Of a stretch of DNA of 64,000 bases, positions 43,664-51,309 are shown piece after piece. This stretch comes from Betaproteobacteria bacterium. Its GTDB lineage: Bacteria > Pseudomonadota > Gammaproteobacteria > Burkholderiales > Rhodocyclaceae. The stretch spans positions 1,261,001 to 1,325,000 of the forward strand of contig JADJLT010000001.1 of assembly GCA_016709965.1 (NCBI GenBank), read 5' to 3'. The position numbers and the translations under genes are program-made. Under the pieces are notes generated by a model that was given only the letters and a program-made list of their open reading frames with translations, was not told where the DNA came from and did not search any database. Positions within the stretch are counted from its first letter, which is position 1. Each line of letters starts with the position of its first letter.

Positions 43664-43690
43664 GCAACGGCTGGAAACACAGGCCGTTGC
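43664..43690 (+). terminator. Possible terminator after metG
   Basis: GCAACGGC and GCCGTTGC form an 8-bp stem with an 11-base loop, 13 bases after the metG stop. The T run is poor. Confidence 0.4.
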
Positions 43691-44066
43691 TTGCTGCAAC
43701 GCAACAATCCGGGGTCTGAAGTTCAAGTATTACTTTAACTAAACACCCCAATCTAACTACAGGGTTTAGGCTTTTCAATCTATCCACAAAATCTGTGGAT
43801 AACTCTGTGAATGAATCAATGAGCAAGGCGCTAAGTGACCGTTCCACAAGGATTTTCCTTACCCTGCCTGAAACTTGAGCTATCTTATAACTCATTGATT
43901 TTAAAGAAAACTGGCCTCGCCGAAACGATATAACAAATTTACCAACGCGAAATCGCAGCGGTGGCCACATTCGATTTACTACTGTGTATAAGTAATGGTC
44001 TTGACATTCAGCTTGTCAAGACTTTTTGAATAAAATCTGAAAACGCTGCCAAACACGGCCAAATTG
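43691..44066. other. AT-rich gene-free spacer with DnaA-box-like pair
   Basis: About 370 bases with no gene, lower in GC than the neighbours. It contains TATCCACA (43781-43788) and TGTGGATAA (43794-43802), inverted DnaA-box-like sites 5 bases apart, and a TCTTGACA/TGTCAAGA dyad at 44000-44021 followed by CTTTTTG. That dyad includes a TTGACA and could be a promoter or a short terminator for what precedes the small membrane gene. Confidence 0.5.
43780..43802. promoter_or_regulatory. Two inverted DnaA-box-like sites
   Basis: TGTGGATAA at 43794-43802 is a perfect match to the DnaA box (TTATCCACA reversed). CTATCCACA at 43780-43788 has one mismatch. They face each other with 5 bases between. Whether DnaA binds is unknown. 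Confidence 0.55.
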
Positions 44067-44396
44067 ATGATCAACACCTCAAATCGCCCGCCTCGCCCCA
44101 ATTTAACCGGCCCGATCTTTCTCTACGCGCTGGCCGATGTCTTCGGCCTTGCTTGTGTCGGCATTGGTGCGAGCTGGTTTGTTGCCGGCAAGGGCGCAAT
44201 CATTGCCAACTTTCCAACATCGGTCGCGGAAGCTGTCGCCTGCACGGCGGGCGGCGCTGCTGTCATGCTATGGGCGGTCAGTCGAATTTTGCGCGAGTTA
44301 GCCAAGCAAGGCCCAAAAATGCAGGCGCGCTACGACGCCTATATCGCTGCACACCATCCGGACAAGATGCGCAAAACCGACGACGACCAGGCTTAG
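44067..44396 (+). CDS. Small hypothetical inner-membrane protein
   Basis: A 109-residue protein with two hydrophobic segments (about residues 15-40 and 52-74) and a charged C-terminal tail. I do not recognise a family. A TTG directly precedes the ATG; the ATG at 44067 is used. Its stop overlaps the stop of the convergent ribbon-helix-helix gene. The function is unknown. Confidence 0.7.
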   Translation: MINTSNRPPRPNLTGPIFLYALADVFGLACVGIGASWFVAGKGAIIANFPTSVAEAVACTAGGAAVMLWAVSRILRELAKQGPKMQARYDAYIAAHHPDKMRKTDDDQA

Positions 44397-44587
44397 TCGT
44401 CCGCCTTGCCCGTGGGCTTGAGCCATGCGGGCAGCTCACGGTTGCCGGCATTGTCGATGATGTACTGACGCACCAGTCGACGGACGACTTGCGAAGACGT
44501 CAGATCCTTCTCGGCACAAATTTCCTCGAAAATTTTCTTCTTCTGCGGATCGATCAGAATGGTCAAACGCGCGGTACGGTTCTCCAT
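44393..44587 (-). CDS. Ribbon-helix-helix (CopG/Arc-like) hypothetical protein
   Basis: A 64-residue protein with the pattern of a ribbon-helix-helix DNA-binding domain: RTARLTILIDP forms the strand and DLTSSQVVRRLVRQYI the second helix. It overlaps the small membrane protein gene tail to tail by 4 bases, so it is not the classic antitoxin layout. No toxin-like partner is adjacent. Regulatory target unknown. Confidence 0.7.
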   Translation of the reverse strand: MENRTARLTILIDPQKKKIFEEICAEKDLTSSQVVRRLVRQYIIDNAGNRELPAWLKPTGKADD

Positions 44588-44692
44588 GGGTCACTCTTTT
44601 TTGATTCGTGGCGAATTATATTAACATGTGATTAACATTGACGATTAATCTAGCACTCATATAATGCTTCGCTTACCCACCGAGCACACGCC

Positions 44693-46384
44693 ATGAAATT
44701 TGCCTTCCACCCCAAGTTGCTGGATTGCCTGCCTAGCTACAATCGTGCGCAATTCGGCAATGACATGGCGGCGGGGATCACTGTTGGCGTACTGGCCCTG
44801 CCATTGGCCATGGCCTTCGCCATCGCTTCCGGTTGCTCGCCGACGGCCGGCATCTGGACCGCCATCGTGGCCGGCCTGATCATTTCCGCACTGGGCGGCT
44901 CGCGGGTGCAGATCGGCGGCCCGACGGGCGCCTTCATTCCAATCATTTATGGCATTGTCGCCATCAACGGCTTCAACAATCTGCTTGGCGCGACCATGCT
45001 GGCCGGCATCTTTCTGCTGGCCATGGGTCTGGCCCGAATGGGGCAGTTGATCCGCTTCATCCCCGTCACCGTTGTCATCGGCTTTACCAACGGCATTGCG
45101 GTGGTCATCTTTCTCGCCCAGATCAAGGATTTCTTCGGCCTGCAGATCGACAGCCTGCCGGCCGAGTTCTTTGCCCGCATCAATATGCTGGCAGCCCACG
45201 CCGATACCGTCGACCTGCCCACCCTGGGTCTGGCCAGCGCCTGTTTTGCCCTCCTGCTGTCCTACAACGGACTGGCGCAGCGATTTCCACTATTGCGCCG
45301 CGCCCCCGGGCCGCTGGTCGTGCTGATCGCCGGCACGCTGCTGTCTTTCCTGCTCGGCCTGCCAGTGGAAACCATCGGTAGCCGCTTTCATGGCATTCCG
45401 CAGGAACTCCCCAATTTTGGGCTGCCCGACCTGTCGATCCACGATTTTGGCAAGCTGATCTCACCCGCCATCACCATTGCCCTGCTCGGCGCCATCGAGT
45501 CCCTGCTCTCGGCCCGCGTCGCCGACAGCCAGATCGATGACCGCCACGATCCCAATCAGGAACTCGTGGCCCAGGGATTAGCCAATATCGTCGCCCCCCT
45601 CTTCGGCGGCTTTGCCGCCACTGGCGCCATTGCCCGGACGACAACCAACGTCAAGAGCGGCGGGCGAACGCCGGTAGCCGGCATTATCCATGCCTTCGTG
45701 CTGCTCGGCGTCGTGCTGATCGCCGCGCCGCTCGCCTCCTACGTCCCCCTCGCCACGCTGTCAGCCATTGTCATGGTGGTCGCCATCAATATGGGCGAAT
45801 GGCACCAGTTTCTCGAACTGCGCCGTTACTCCTACAACTACCGCGCCGTCCTGCTCAGCACCTTCCTGGTCACAGTGCTCTTTGATCTGACCATCGCGGT
45901 CGAACTCGGCATGGTGCTGGCCAGCCTATTCTTCATTTACCGCATGTCGGAACTGACCAGGATCGAACGCCTGCCGCTGAGCGAAGAAGCCGACGAACCC
46001 GCTTTCCTCTATCCGGACGGCACGATGCGCGTCGCGGCATGGCAACTCTTCGGCTCGCTGTTCTTCGGTGCGGTCAATAAACTGGAAGAGCTGCTCGATC
46101 CCCGCGAAGGTCATCCGGAAGTCGTCATCCTCGACATGACGCGCCTGATCCAGCTTGACACCACCGGTCTGGAAGGCCTGGAAAACCTCCGCGACAAACT
46201 CGGCAAGCGCGGCTGCACCTTGCTCGTCTGCGGGCTTAATTCACAACCCGGCTCGCTGCTCTATCGCTCGGGCTTCATCGATCATCTGGGCGACGAAAAC
46301 ATCTGCCTGGACCTCACCGAGGCCCTGAAACGCGCCTACGTCCTGCTACCCAATCTGATGGGCGGCTTTGAAGAAGATTACTGA
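44693..46384 (+). CDS. SulP-family anion transporter with STAS domain
   Basis: A 563-residue membrane protein with about 12-14 segments (about residues 25-420), the SulP motif GGPTGAFIPIIYGIV and a C-terminal cytoplasmic STAS domain (about 445-545, with VVILDMTRLIQLDTTGLEGL). Members carry sulfate, bicarbonate (BicA) or dicarboxylates with sodium or protons. The DAB carbon-uptake operon follows 0.4 kb on in convergent orientation, which makes bicarbonate a reasonable guess but not evidence. Confidence 0.9.
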   Translation: MKFAFHPKLLDCLPSYNRAQFGNDMAAGITVGVLALPLAMAFAIASGCSPTAGIWTAIVAGLIISALGGSRVQIGGPTGAFIPIIYGIVAINGFNNLLGATMLAGIFLLAMGLARMGQLIRFIPVTVVIGFTNGIAVVIFLAQIKDFFGLQIDSLPAEFFARINMLAAHADTVDLPTLGLASACFALLLSYNGLAQRFPLLRRAPGPLVVLIAGTLLSFLLGLPVETIGSRFHGIPQELPNFGLPDLSIHDFGKLISPAITIALLGAIESLLSARVADSQIDDRHDPNQELVAQGLANIVAPLFGGFAATGAIARTTTNVKSGGRTPVAGIIHAFVLLGVVLIAAPLASYVPLATLSAIVMVVAINMGEWHQFLELRRYSYNYRAVLLSTFLVTVLFDLTIAVELGMVLASLFFIYRMSELTRIERLPLSEEADEPAFLYPDGTMRVAAWQLFGSLFFGAVNKLEELLDPREGHPEVVILDMTRLIQLDTTGLEGLENLRDKLGKRGCTLLVCGLNSQPGSLLYRSGFIDHLGDENICLDLTEALKRAYVLLPNLMGGFEEDY

Positions 46385-46396
46385 AAAGGAAACACC

Positions 46397-46735
46397 ATGA
46401 GCGGCTTGCCGAACTGTCCAAAATGCAAATCGGAATACACCTACGAGGACGGCAACAACTACGTCTGCCCGGAATGCGCCCATGAGTGGAGCAAGGATGC
46501 GACCGAGGGCACCGATGAAAAACGCGTCTGGAAGGATGCCAACGGCAACGAACTACAGGATGGCGACAGCGTCACCGTCATCAAGGACCTGAAAATCAAA
46601 GGCTCCTCATCGGTCGTCAAAGTCGGCACCAAAGTCAAAAATATTCGTCTGGTCGACGGCGACCACGACATCGACTGCAAAATTGACGGCATCGGCGCCA
46701 TGCAGTTGAAGTCAGAGTTCGTCAAAAAGGCCTGA
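46397..46735 (+). CDS. PhnA/YjdM-like zinc ribbon protein
   Basis: A 112-residue protein with an N-terminal zinc ribbon (CPKC, CPEC) and the C-terminal PhnA domain (GDSVTVIKDLKIKGSS, VKVGTKVKNIRL). Named from the E. coli phn region, but it does not itself degrade phosphonates and its role is unknown. It follows sulP by 12 bases and is probably co-transcribed. Confidence 0.9.
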   Translation: MSGLPNCPKCKSEYTYEDGNNYVCPECAHEWSKDATEGTDEKRVWKDANGNELQDGDSVTVIKDLKIKGSSSVVKVGTKVKNIRLVDGDHDIDCKIDGIGAMQLKSEFVKKA

Positions 46736-46750
46736 TTTCAGACGCACAAA

Positions 46751-46803
46751 CCGGTTGACCAGACTGCCACGGTCAACCGGAAAAAATGGCCAAAATTGAA
46801 ATC
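46751..46803 (+). repeat. Dispersed repeat copy with hairpin after phnA-like gene (exact core)
   Basis: CGGTCAACCGG at 46770-46780, followed by AAAAAATGGCCAAAATTGAAAT. The preceding CCGGTTGACC (46751-46760) pairs with GGTCAACCGG to give a 10-bp stem with a 10-base loop between convergent genes; on the minus strand it is followed by TTTG, so it may help end the DAB operon transcript. Confidence 0.8.
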
Positions 46804-46829
46804 TTCAGAATCGCTGTTTTCGCGACCTT

Positions 46830-48287
46830 TTACTGCCGCAAGCCAGCCACCCAGACTTCCGCCGCCGGTCTGACAATTTCAATCCACGGTCCGGGATAAA
46901 TACCGATGCCGGCGATCATGATGATCAGTGCCACCAGCACCACCCACTCGCGCGGACGCAGATCGCTCGCTTCGGCAACGGCTGGCCGTGACACCGGGCC
47001 AAAGAATGCTTTTCGATAGAGCGACAGAAAGCCACCGGCCGCTATCGACAGTCCGAACAAGGCCGCCATGCCGGCCCCCGTATGGGTTTGCAGCGCGGCG
47101 ATGATGAGCAGGAATTCACCGGGGAAGCTGCTGGTTCCCGGCATGCCGACGCCGGCCAGTCCGCAGATAAGGAAGCCGGTGGCCAGTAGCGGCATCGTCC
47201 GGACCGCCCCGCCCAGGGCGTGGATATCGGTCGAACCGGTACGTTGGCGCAAAAATTCGAGCAGGATGAAAGCGCCGCCGGTCGCCACCGAGAAACTGAG
47301 CAGCAGCGACACCGTCCCCTGCGCCGCTTGCGCGGTAAACGAAGCCAGCCCGAGTACCGCCAGACCGACGTGGCAGATACTGGCGTAAGCCAGACCGACG
47401 CGCAGATTGGTCTGCGCCAGCATGCCAACCGCCCCGTAAAGAATGGCCACCGTACCAAGCCCGGCCAGCAACCAGTGCATGTCGAGGGCTGCCTCTGGTG
47501 CCAGCGGTATGGCAAAGCGGATCAAGCCGAAGGCCCCGAGTTTGAGGCCAACCAACAGTGCCGTCAGCGAACCGGGCGCCGCCAGCGAAAACTGCGGCAG
47601 CCAGGTATGCAGCGGCACCAGCGGCACTTTAATACCGAAGCCAATCAGGAAAAGCAGAAAAACCGTCGTTTGCATCGAGCGCGGCAGCGGGCTGCCAAGC
47701 AGAACCATCAAATCGAAGGTCGGCACCGACTGGCCGGCAGCAAGAATCACGAAGGCCAGCAGCAACGGAATGCCACCAGCCAGCATCATCAGAAAATAAC
47801 GCGCTGCTGCCTGGCTGCTACTGCTGCTCACCCCCCAGCGGCCAAGCAGGAAATACAGCGGGACCAGGGTCAGCTCCCAGAAAACAAAAAAGAGCACCGT
47901 ATCCAGCGCGCAAAAAATACCCAGCGTCGCCATCTGCAGCAGCAACAGCAAGCTGTAATGCAGGCGAGGCGCATCTTCGACTGCGTTCCAGCAGGCCACC
48001 AGAGAACCCAGAAACAGCAAGGCTGTGGCCGGCAAAAAGAGGACTGAAATACCATCAACACCGAGCAGATAATCCACGTGGAGGCTGGATATCCACCCCA
48101 CCCGTTCGATCATCTGGAAGCGCGGTCCCGGTGGTTCGTAGGCAAGCAGCACCGCAGTCGCCAGCAGCAGGGTGACGAGCATGGCAAAGGCCACAACATG
48201 GCGCGCCGCGCGAGCGGGCAACAGCCAGATGGCCACAACGCCAGCCAGCGGCGTCAACACAAGGAGGGAGAGTAGCGGCAAGCTCAT
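46830..48287 (-). CDS. NuoM-like proton-translocating membrane subunit (DAB operon, 5th gene)
   Basis: A 485-residue membrane protein with about 14 segments, of the Complex I NuoM / Mrp antiporter group. The glutamate of the proton channel is in FFVFWELTLVPLYFL and the key lysine in GIKVPLVPLHTWLP. No NADH-dehydrogenase peripheral arm genes are near. It is the last of five coupled genes; the start overlaps the previous stop by 4 bases. Likely to support energy coupling of inorganic carbon uptake, by context. Confidence 0.85.
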   Translation of the reverse strand: MSLPLLSLLVLTPLAGVVAIWLLPARAARHVVAFAMLVTLLLATAVLLAYEPPGPRFQMIERVGWISSLHVDYLLGVDGISVLFLPATALLFLGSLVACWNAVEDAPRLHYSLLLLLQMATLGIFCALDTVLFFVFWELTLVPLYFLLGRWGVSSSSSQAAARYFLMMLAGGIPLLLAFVILAAGQSVPTFDLMVLLGSPLPRSMQTTVFLLFLIGFGIKVPLVPLHTWLPQFSLAAPGSLTALLVGLKLGAFGLIRFAIPLAPEAALDMHWLLAGLGTVAILYGAVGMLAQTNLRVGLAYASICHVGLAVLGLASFTAQAAQGTVSLLLSFSVATGGAFILLEFLRQRTGSTDIHALGGAVRTMPLLATGFLICGLAGVGMPGTSSFPGEFLLIIAALQTHTGAGMAALFGLSIAAGGFLSLYRKAFFGPVSRPAVAEASDLRPREWVVLVALIIMIAGIGIYPGPWIEIVRPAAEVWVAGLRQ

Positions 48288-49786
48288 CGCGCAAACCTCG
48301 CAGCCGCTGCCTGGCTGGCCGTTTCCGTCAGATACAACCAGGGCTCGGTAAAGAAGCCGATGGCGAGCAGGGCGGTCAGCGCGACCCCACAGACCAGATA
48401 CTCCATGATCAGGGTTTTATCGACATCATGGCCACCCGCCTTGGCCTGCGACAAGAAGGCTTTCTGAAACGCCCAGAGCAGAAAGCCGGCCGCCGCCACG
48501 TTGCCGAGCGCCGTCGCCACCGTGGACAGGGCACCGAACTTGTCGATGGAGGCCTCCAGCACGAGGTGTGCCGCGTCAAAACCCGGCGTACCCGGCATGC
48601 CGACGATGGCTAGACCGAAAATCAGGAAGGCAATGGCCAAAAAAGGAATTCGTTCGAACAGGCCAGAGAGCTCGTGCAACTCGGTCGTGCCGGTACGCCG
48701 GAAGACGAACCCGACGATGAACCACATACCGGTCACCGCCAGACCGAAGTTTGCCGCCAGCAGCACAGCGCCCTGAATGCCCGATTCATGCAGGCTGAAC
48801 AGGCCGATGATCAGCAGGCTGGTGTGGCTGACCACGGCGAAAGCCAGCAGGCGGCGCAAATTTGACTGCTGGAAAGCGAGTGCGGCGGTGAAAAAAACCC
48901 CCGCCATGGCAAAGCCGACAACGTAGGGCTGCCAGTATTCGACAGCATCCGGGGTCAGCGGCAGGACAAAACGCAGCATGCCGTAAATCCCCACCTTGAC
49001 GCCGACCATTAGCGCCGGCCCTACCGCGATCAGGCCGTGCTGCGCCATGTTGGGCAGCCAGCCATGCAGCGGGAAGAGCGGCGTGCGCACGGCCAGTCCG
49101 TAAAAGAGCAGGTAGAAGGCCGCCATCTGGAACTTGCCGACCGGGATAGCGCCGACCAGATCGAAGAGATCGAAGCTCCACCGCCCGCCGGTCGCTTCGG
49201 CATGCCCCCAGCCGAGCACCAGACAACCGGCCGCGAAAAGCGCCCAGCCAAAAGCCTGATACTGGACAAAGCGGGCCAGCGCATGAATCTCCGCCCGCGA
49301 CGACGCCCAGCGCCGCAGCAGATAAACCACGGCCCACAGCTCAAGGGCAGAAAACGCCGCAAACCACGCCACGTTCATCGTCACCAGCATGCCGACCAAC
49401 CCGGTTTCAGCCAGCAGCAGCACGGCAAACAATCGACCCGGCGAGATCATGCCGCGACTCATGCCGTACAAGGTCATCAGCCAGGTGAGCAGCGCGGCGA
49501 CCAGCAAAAAGAGCAGACTGATGCCATCGACCGCGACATGGTAGGCCAGCGGCTCGAAGCGTTCAGCCAGTTGCAGCGATGGCAACGTGGGGTTGATGTG
49601 GCTGACCGCCACGATGCAGAGCACGAGTTCCGCCAGCGCAAAGAGCTTGCCGGCAATCACGGCGGTCGCCCGCTCATTGAAGGCATACACCACGGCGGCG
49701 CCAAACAGCGGCAGCAATTGCAGCCACAGCACCAGCGGCAGCTCGGCCTGCTCGTTCCAGAAAATTTCAGTCAGGCCGCCGGTCAC
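48284..49786 (-). CDS. NuoM/NuoN-like membrane subunit (DAB operon, 4th gene)
   Basis: A 500-residue protein with about 14 membrane segments. The usual proton-path lysine is replaced: the block reads GLAVRTPLFPLHGWLP, with Arg where NuoM-like proteins have Lys. The glutamate region is also modified (SALELWAVVYLL). This suggests an altered proton pathway or a structural role. It is coupled to the genes on both sides by 4-base overlaps. Confidence 0.82.
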   Translation of the reverse strand: MTGGLTEIFWNEQAELPLVLWLQLLPLFGAAVVYAFNERATAVIAGKLFALAELVLCIVAVSHINPTLPSLQLAERFEPLAYHVAVDGISLLFLLVAALLTWLMTLYGMSRGMISPGRLFAVLLLAETGLVGMLVTMNVAWFAAFSALELWAVVYLLRRWASSRAEIHALARFVQYQAFGWALFAAGCLVLGWGHAEATGGRWSFDLFDLVGAIPVGKFQMAAFYLLFYGLAVRTPLFPLHGWLPNMAQHGLIAVGPALMVGVKVGIYGMLRFVLPLTPDAVEYWQPYVVGFAMAGVFFTAALAFQQSNLRRLLAFAVVSHTSLLIIGLFSLHESGIQGAVLLAANFGLAVTGMWFIVGFVFRRTGTTELHELSGLFERIPFLAIAFLIFGLAIVGMPGTPGFDAAHLVLEASIDKFGALSTVATALGNVAAAGFLLWAFQKAFLSQAKAGGHDVDKTLIMEYLVCGVALTALLAIGFFTEPWLYLTETASQAAAARFAR

Positions 49787-51309
49787 AGGATCACCACGAA
49801 AGTCGCCATCACCGCCATCATCAGGTAGCGCGGCTGTTCGAGCAGATTTTCCAGCGTCCGCAGGTAGGCGCCGGTCCGGTGCATCAGCTTTTCGGCCGCT
49901 CCGCCCTTGCCGCGCAATTGCAGGCGGTATTCGATGTGTTGCAGCACATCGGAAACACTGGCCAGCAGCCGCCCCGGCAAGCCGTCAGCAAGCACCAGCG
50001 GGCGATCGGCATGGATAGCCTTGCCCTGCCCCGGCTGGCCAATGGCGTGGTCGATGAAATGCTCCTCCAGCGCCCGTATGTCACGGGCAAAAGAGAGGGT
50101 GGGCTCAACGAGCAGGGTATGCGACAGTTTGTCCAGCCAGAAACGTTGCAGGGCAATGGTGTACAGCAATTGGTTATTGCGCAGCCAGGCCGGCGGCGGT
50201 GGCGGCCGTTCGCGGGTAATGACCAGCCATGAGGGCGCAAGCAGGAATTGCCAGGCCCGCCAGCCGGCATGCAGGCAAAGATGCACCAGCGCCAGCGTCG
50301 TCCAGCCCAGACCGATGGCGACAAACATCAGCGATACCTGGAAGACGGTGGCAAAGATCAAAGCCGATTTCACATCGGTCTGCACCAGGCCGCACAGCCA
50401 AGCGTAGATTGCCGTCAGCGCGCCGGCAATGACCAGCCCGAACATGACGTCCGGCACATGGACGAGCAGCGGTTCGAGGCGCAGCATCAGGTAGACGCCG
50501 GCATGCACCATGACCGCGCCGTAGAAGATGGCAGATGACGGGGTCGGGCCCTCCAGCGACTTGGTGATCCAAGCCGAGAATGGCAATTGTGCCGACTTGG
50601 CCAGGGCAGCGATGACGAAACCGATGACCAGCATGCGGTCATTCACGACACTGATCTGCGAAGCCTTGGACAGCGCCGTCCATTCAAACCCGCCGAGCCA
50701 GGTGGCCGCCAGGCCGAGGGCGAGCAGGAATCCGGCATCGCCGCCGCGATTGGTGACGAACGCAAACAAGGCGTTGCCGGTCGCCACCGGCCGATGCCAG
50801 GCATAGCCGATGAGCAAAAAGGATGAGACACCGCACATCTCCCAGCCAACAAAGGCAAGCAGCCCGTTACCGGCAAGCAACACGAGCTGGATGCCGGCCA
50901 GGAAAAAACTGATGGCCATGAAAAACCGATGGAAGCCCGCCTCGCGATGCAGATAATTGGCGGAGAAGCGGATGACCAGCCAGCCGATCAGCGCCGTTAG
51001 CGTACCGAGCGTCAGTGACAGGGGATCGAGCATGAATGAAAAACTCGCCTCCCAGTTGCCGCTGCCGAACCAGTGCCCCAAGCGGCGATGGCCGGGCGCG
51101 CCATGGGTTAGCGCCAGCCCGTCAATCGCCACCAGCAGCACCAGGCCGCCAAAGGCTGCGAGCGAGGACAACCGTGCCGTCAGCGGCTCGGCGGCATCCC
51201 CCCTGGCGCGGCCGAGCAGGACGCGTGCGCCATTGACGATAACGGCAAACAAGGGCAGCGCCGGCACCAACCAGACCCACGCGGGCAACTGTTCGAGCAG
51301 GATCATCAT
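49783..51309 (-). CDS. dabB: DabB, NuoL-like cation-coupled subunit of the DAB carbon uptake complex
   Basis: DabB is the membrane subunit that couples a cation gradient to the DabA carbonic-anhydrase-like subunit. The 508-residue protein has about 13 segments and the NuoL-type blocks GNGLLAFVGWEMCGVSSFLLIGY and AKSAQLPFSAWITKSLEGPTPSSA. The later segment HLCLHAGWRAWQFL has Arg where NuoL relatives have Lys. It overlaps dabA by 4 bases. The assignment as DabB rests on the adjacent dabA. Confidence 0.87.
   Translation of the reverse strand: MMILLEQLPAWVWLVPALPLFAVIVNGARVLLGRARGDAAEPLTARLSSLAAFGGLVLLVAIDGLALTHGAPGHRRLGHWFGSGNWEASFSFMLDPLSLTLGTLTALIGWLVIRFSANYLHREAGFHRFFMAISFFLAGIQLVLLAGNGLLAFVGWEMCGVSSFLLIGYAWHRPVATGNALFAFVTNRGGDAGFLLALGLAATWLGGFEWTALSKASQISVVNDRMLVIGFVIAALAKSAQLPFSAWITKSLEGPTPSSAIFYGAVMVHAGVYLMLRLEPLLVHVPDVMFGLVIAGALTAIYAWLCGLVQTDVKSALIFATVFQVSLMFVAIGLGWTTLALVHLCLHAGWRAWQFLLAPSWLVITRERPPPPPAWLRNNQLLYTIALQRFWLDKLSHTLLVEPTLSFARDIRALEEHFIDHAIGQPGQGKAIHADRPLVLADGLPGRLLASVSDVLQHIEYRLQLRGKGGAAEKLMHRTGAYLRTLENLLEQPRYLMMAVMATFVVIL

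Noticed and set aside
43467..43970. 167-codon minus-strand frame over the metG end and the spacer
   Set aside because: No ribosome binding site or family features; mostly antisense to metG.
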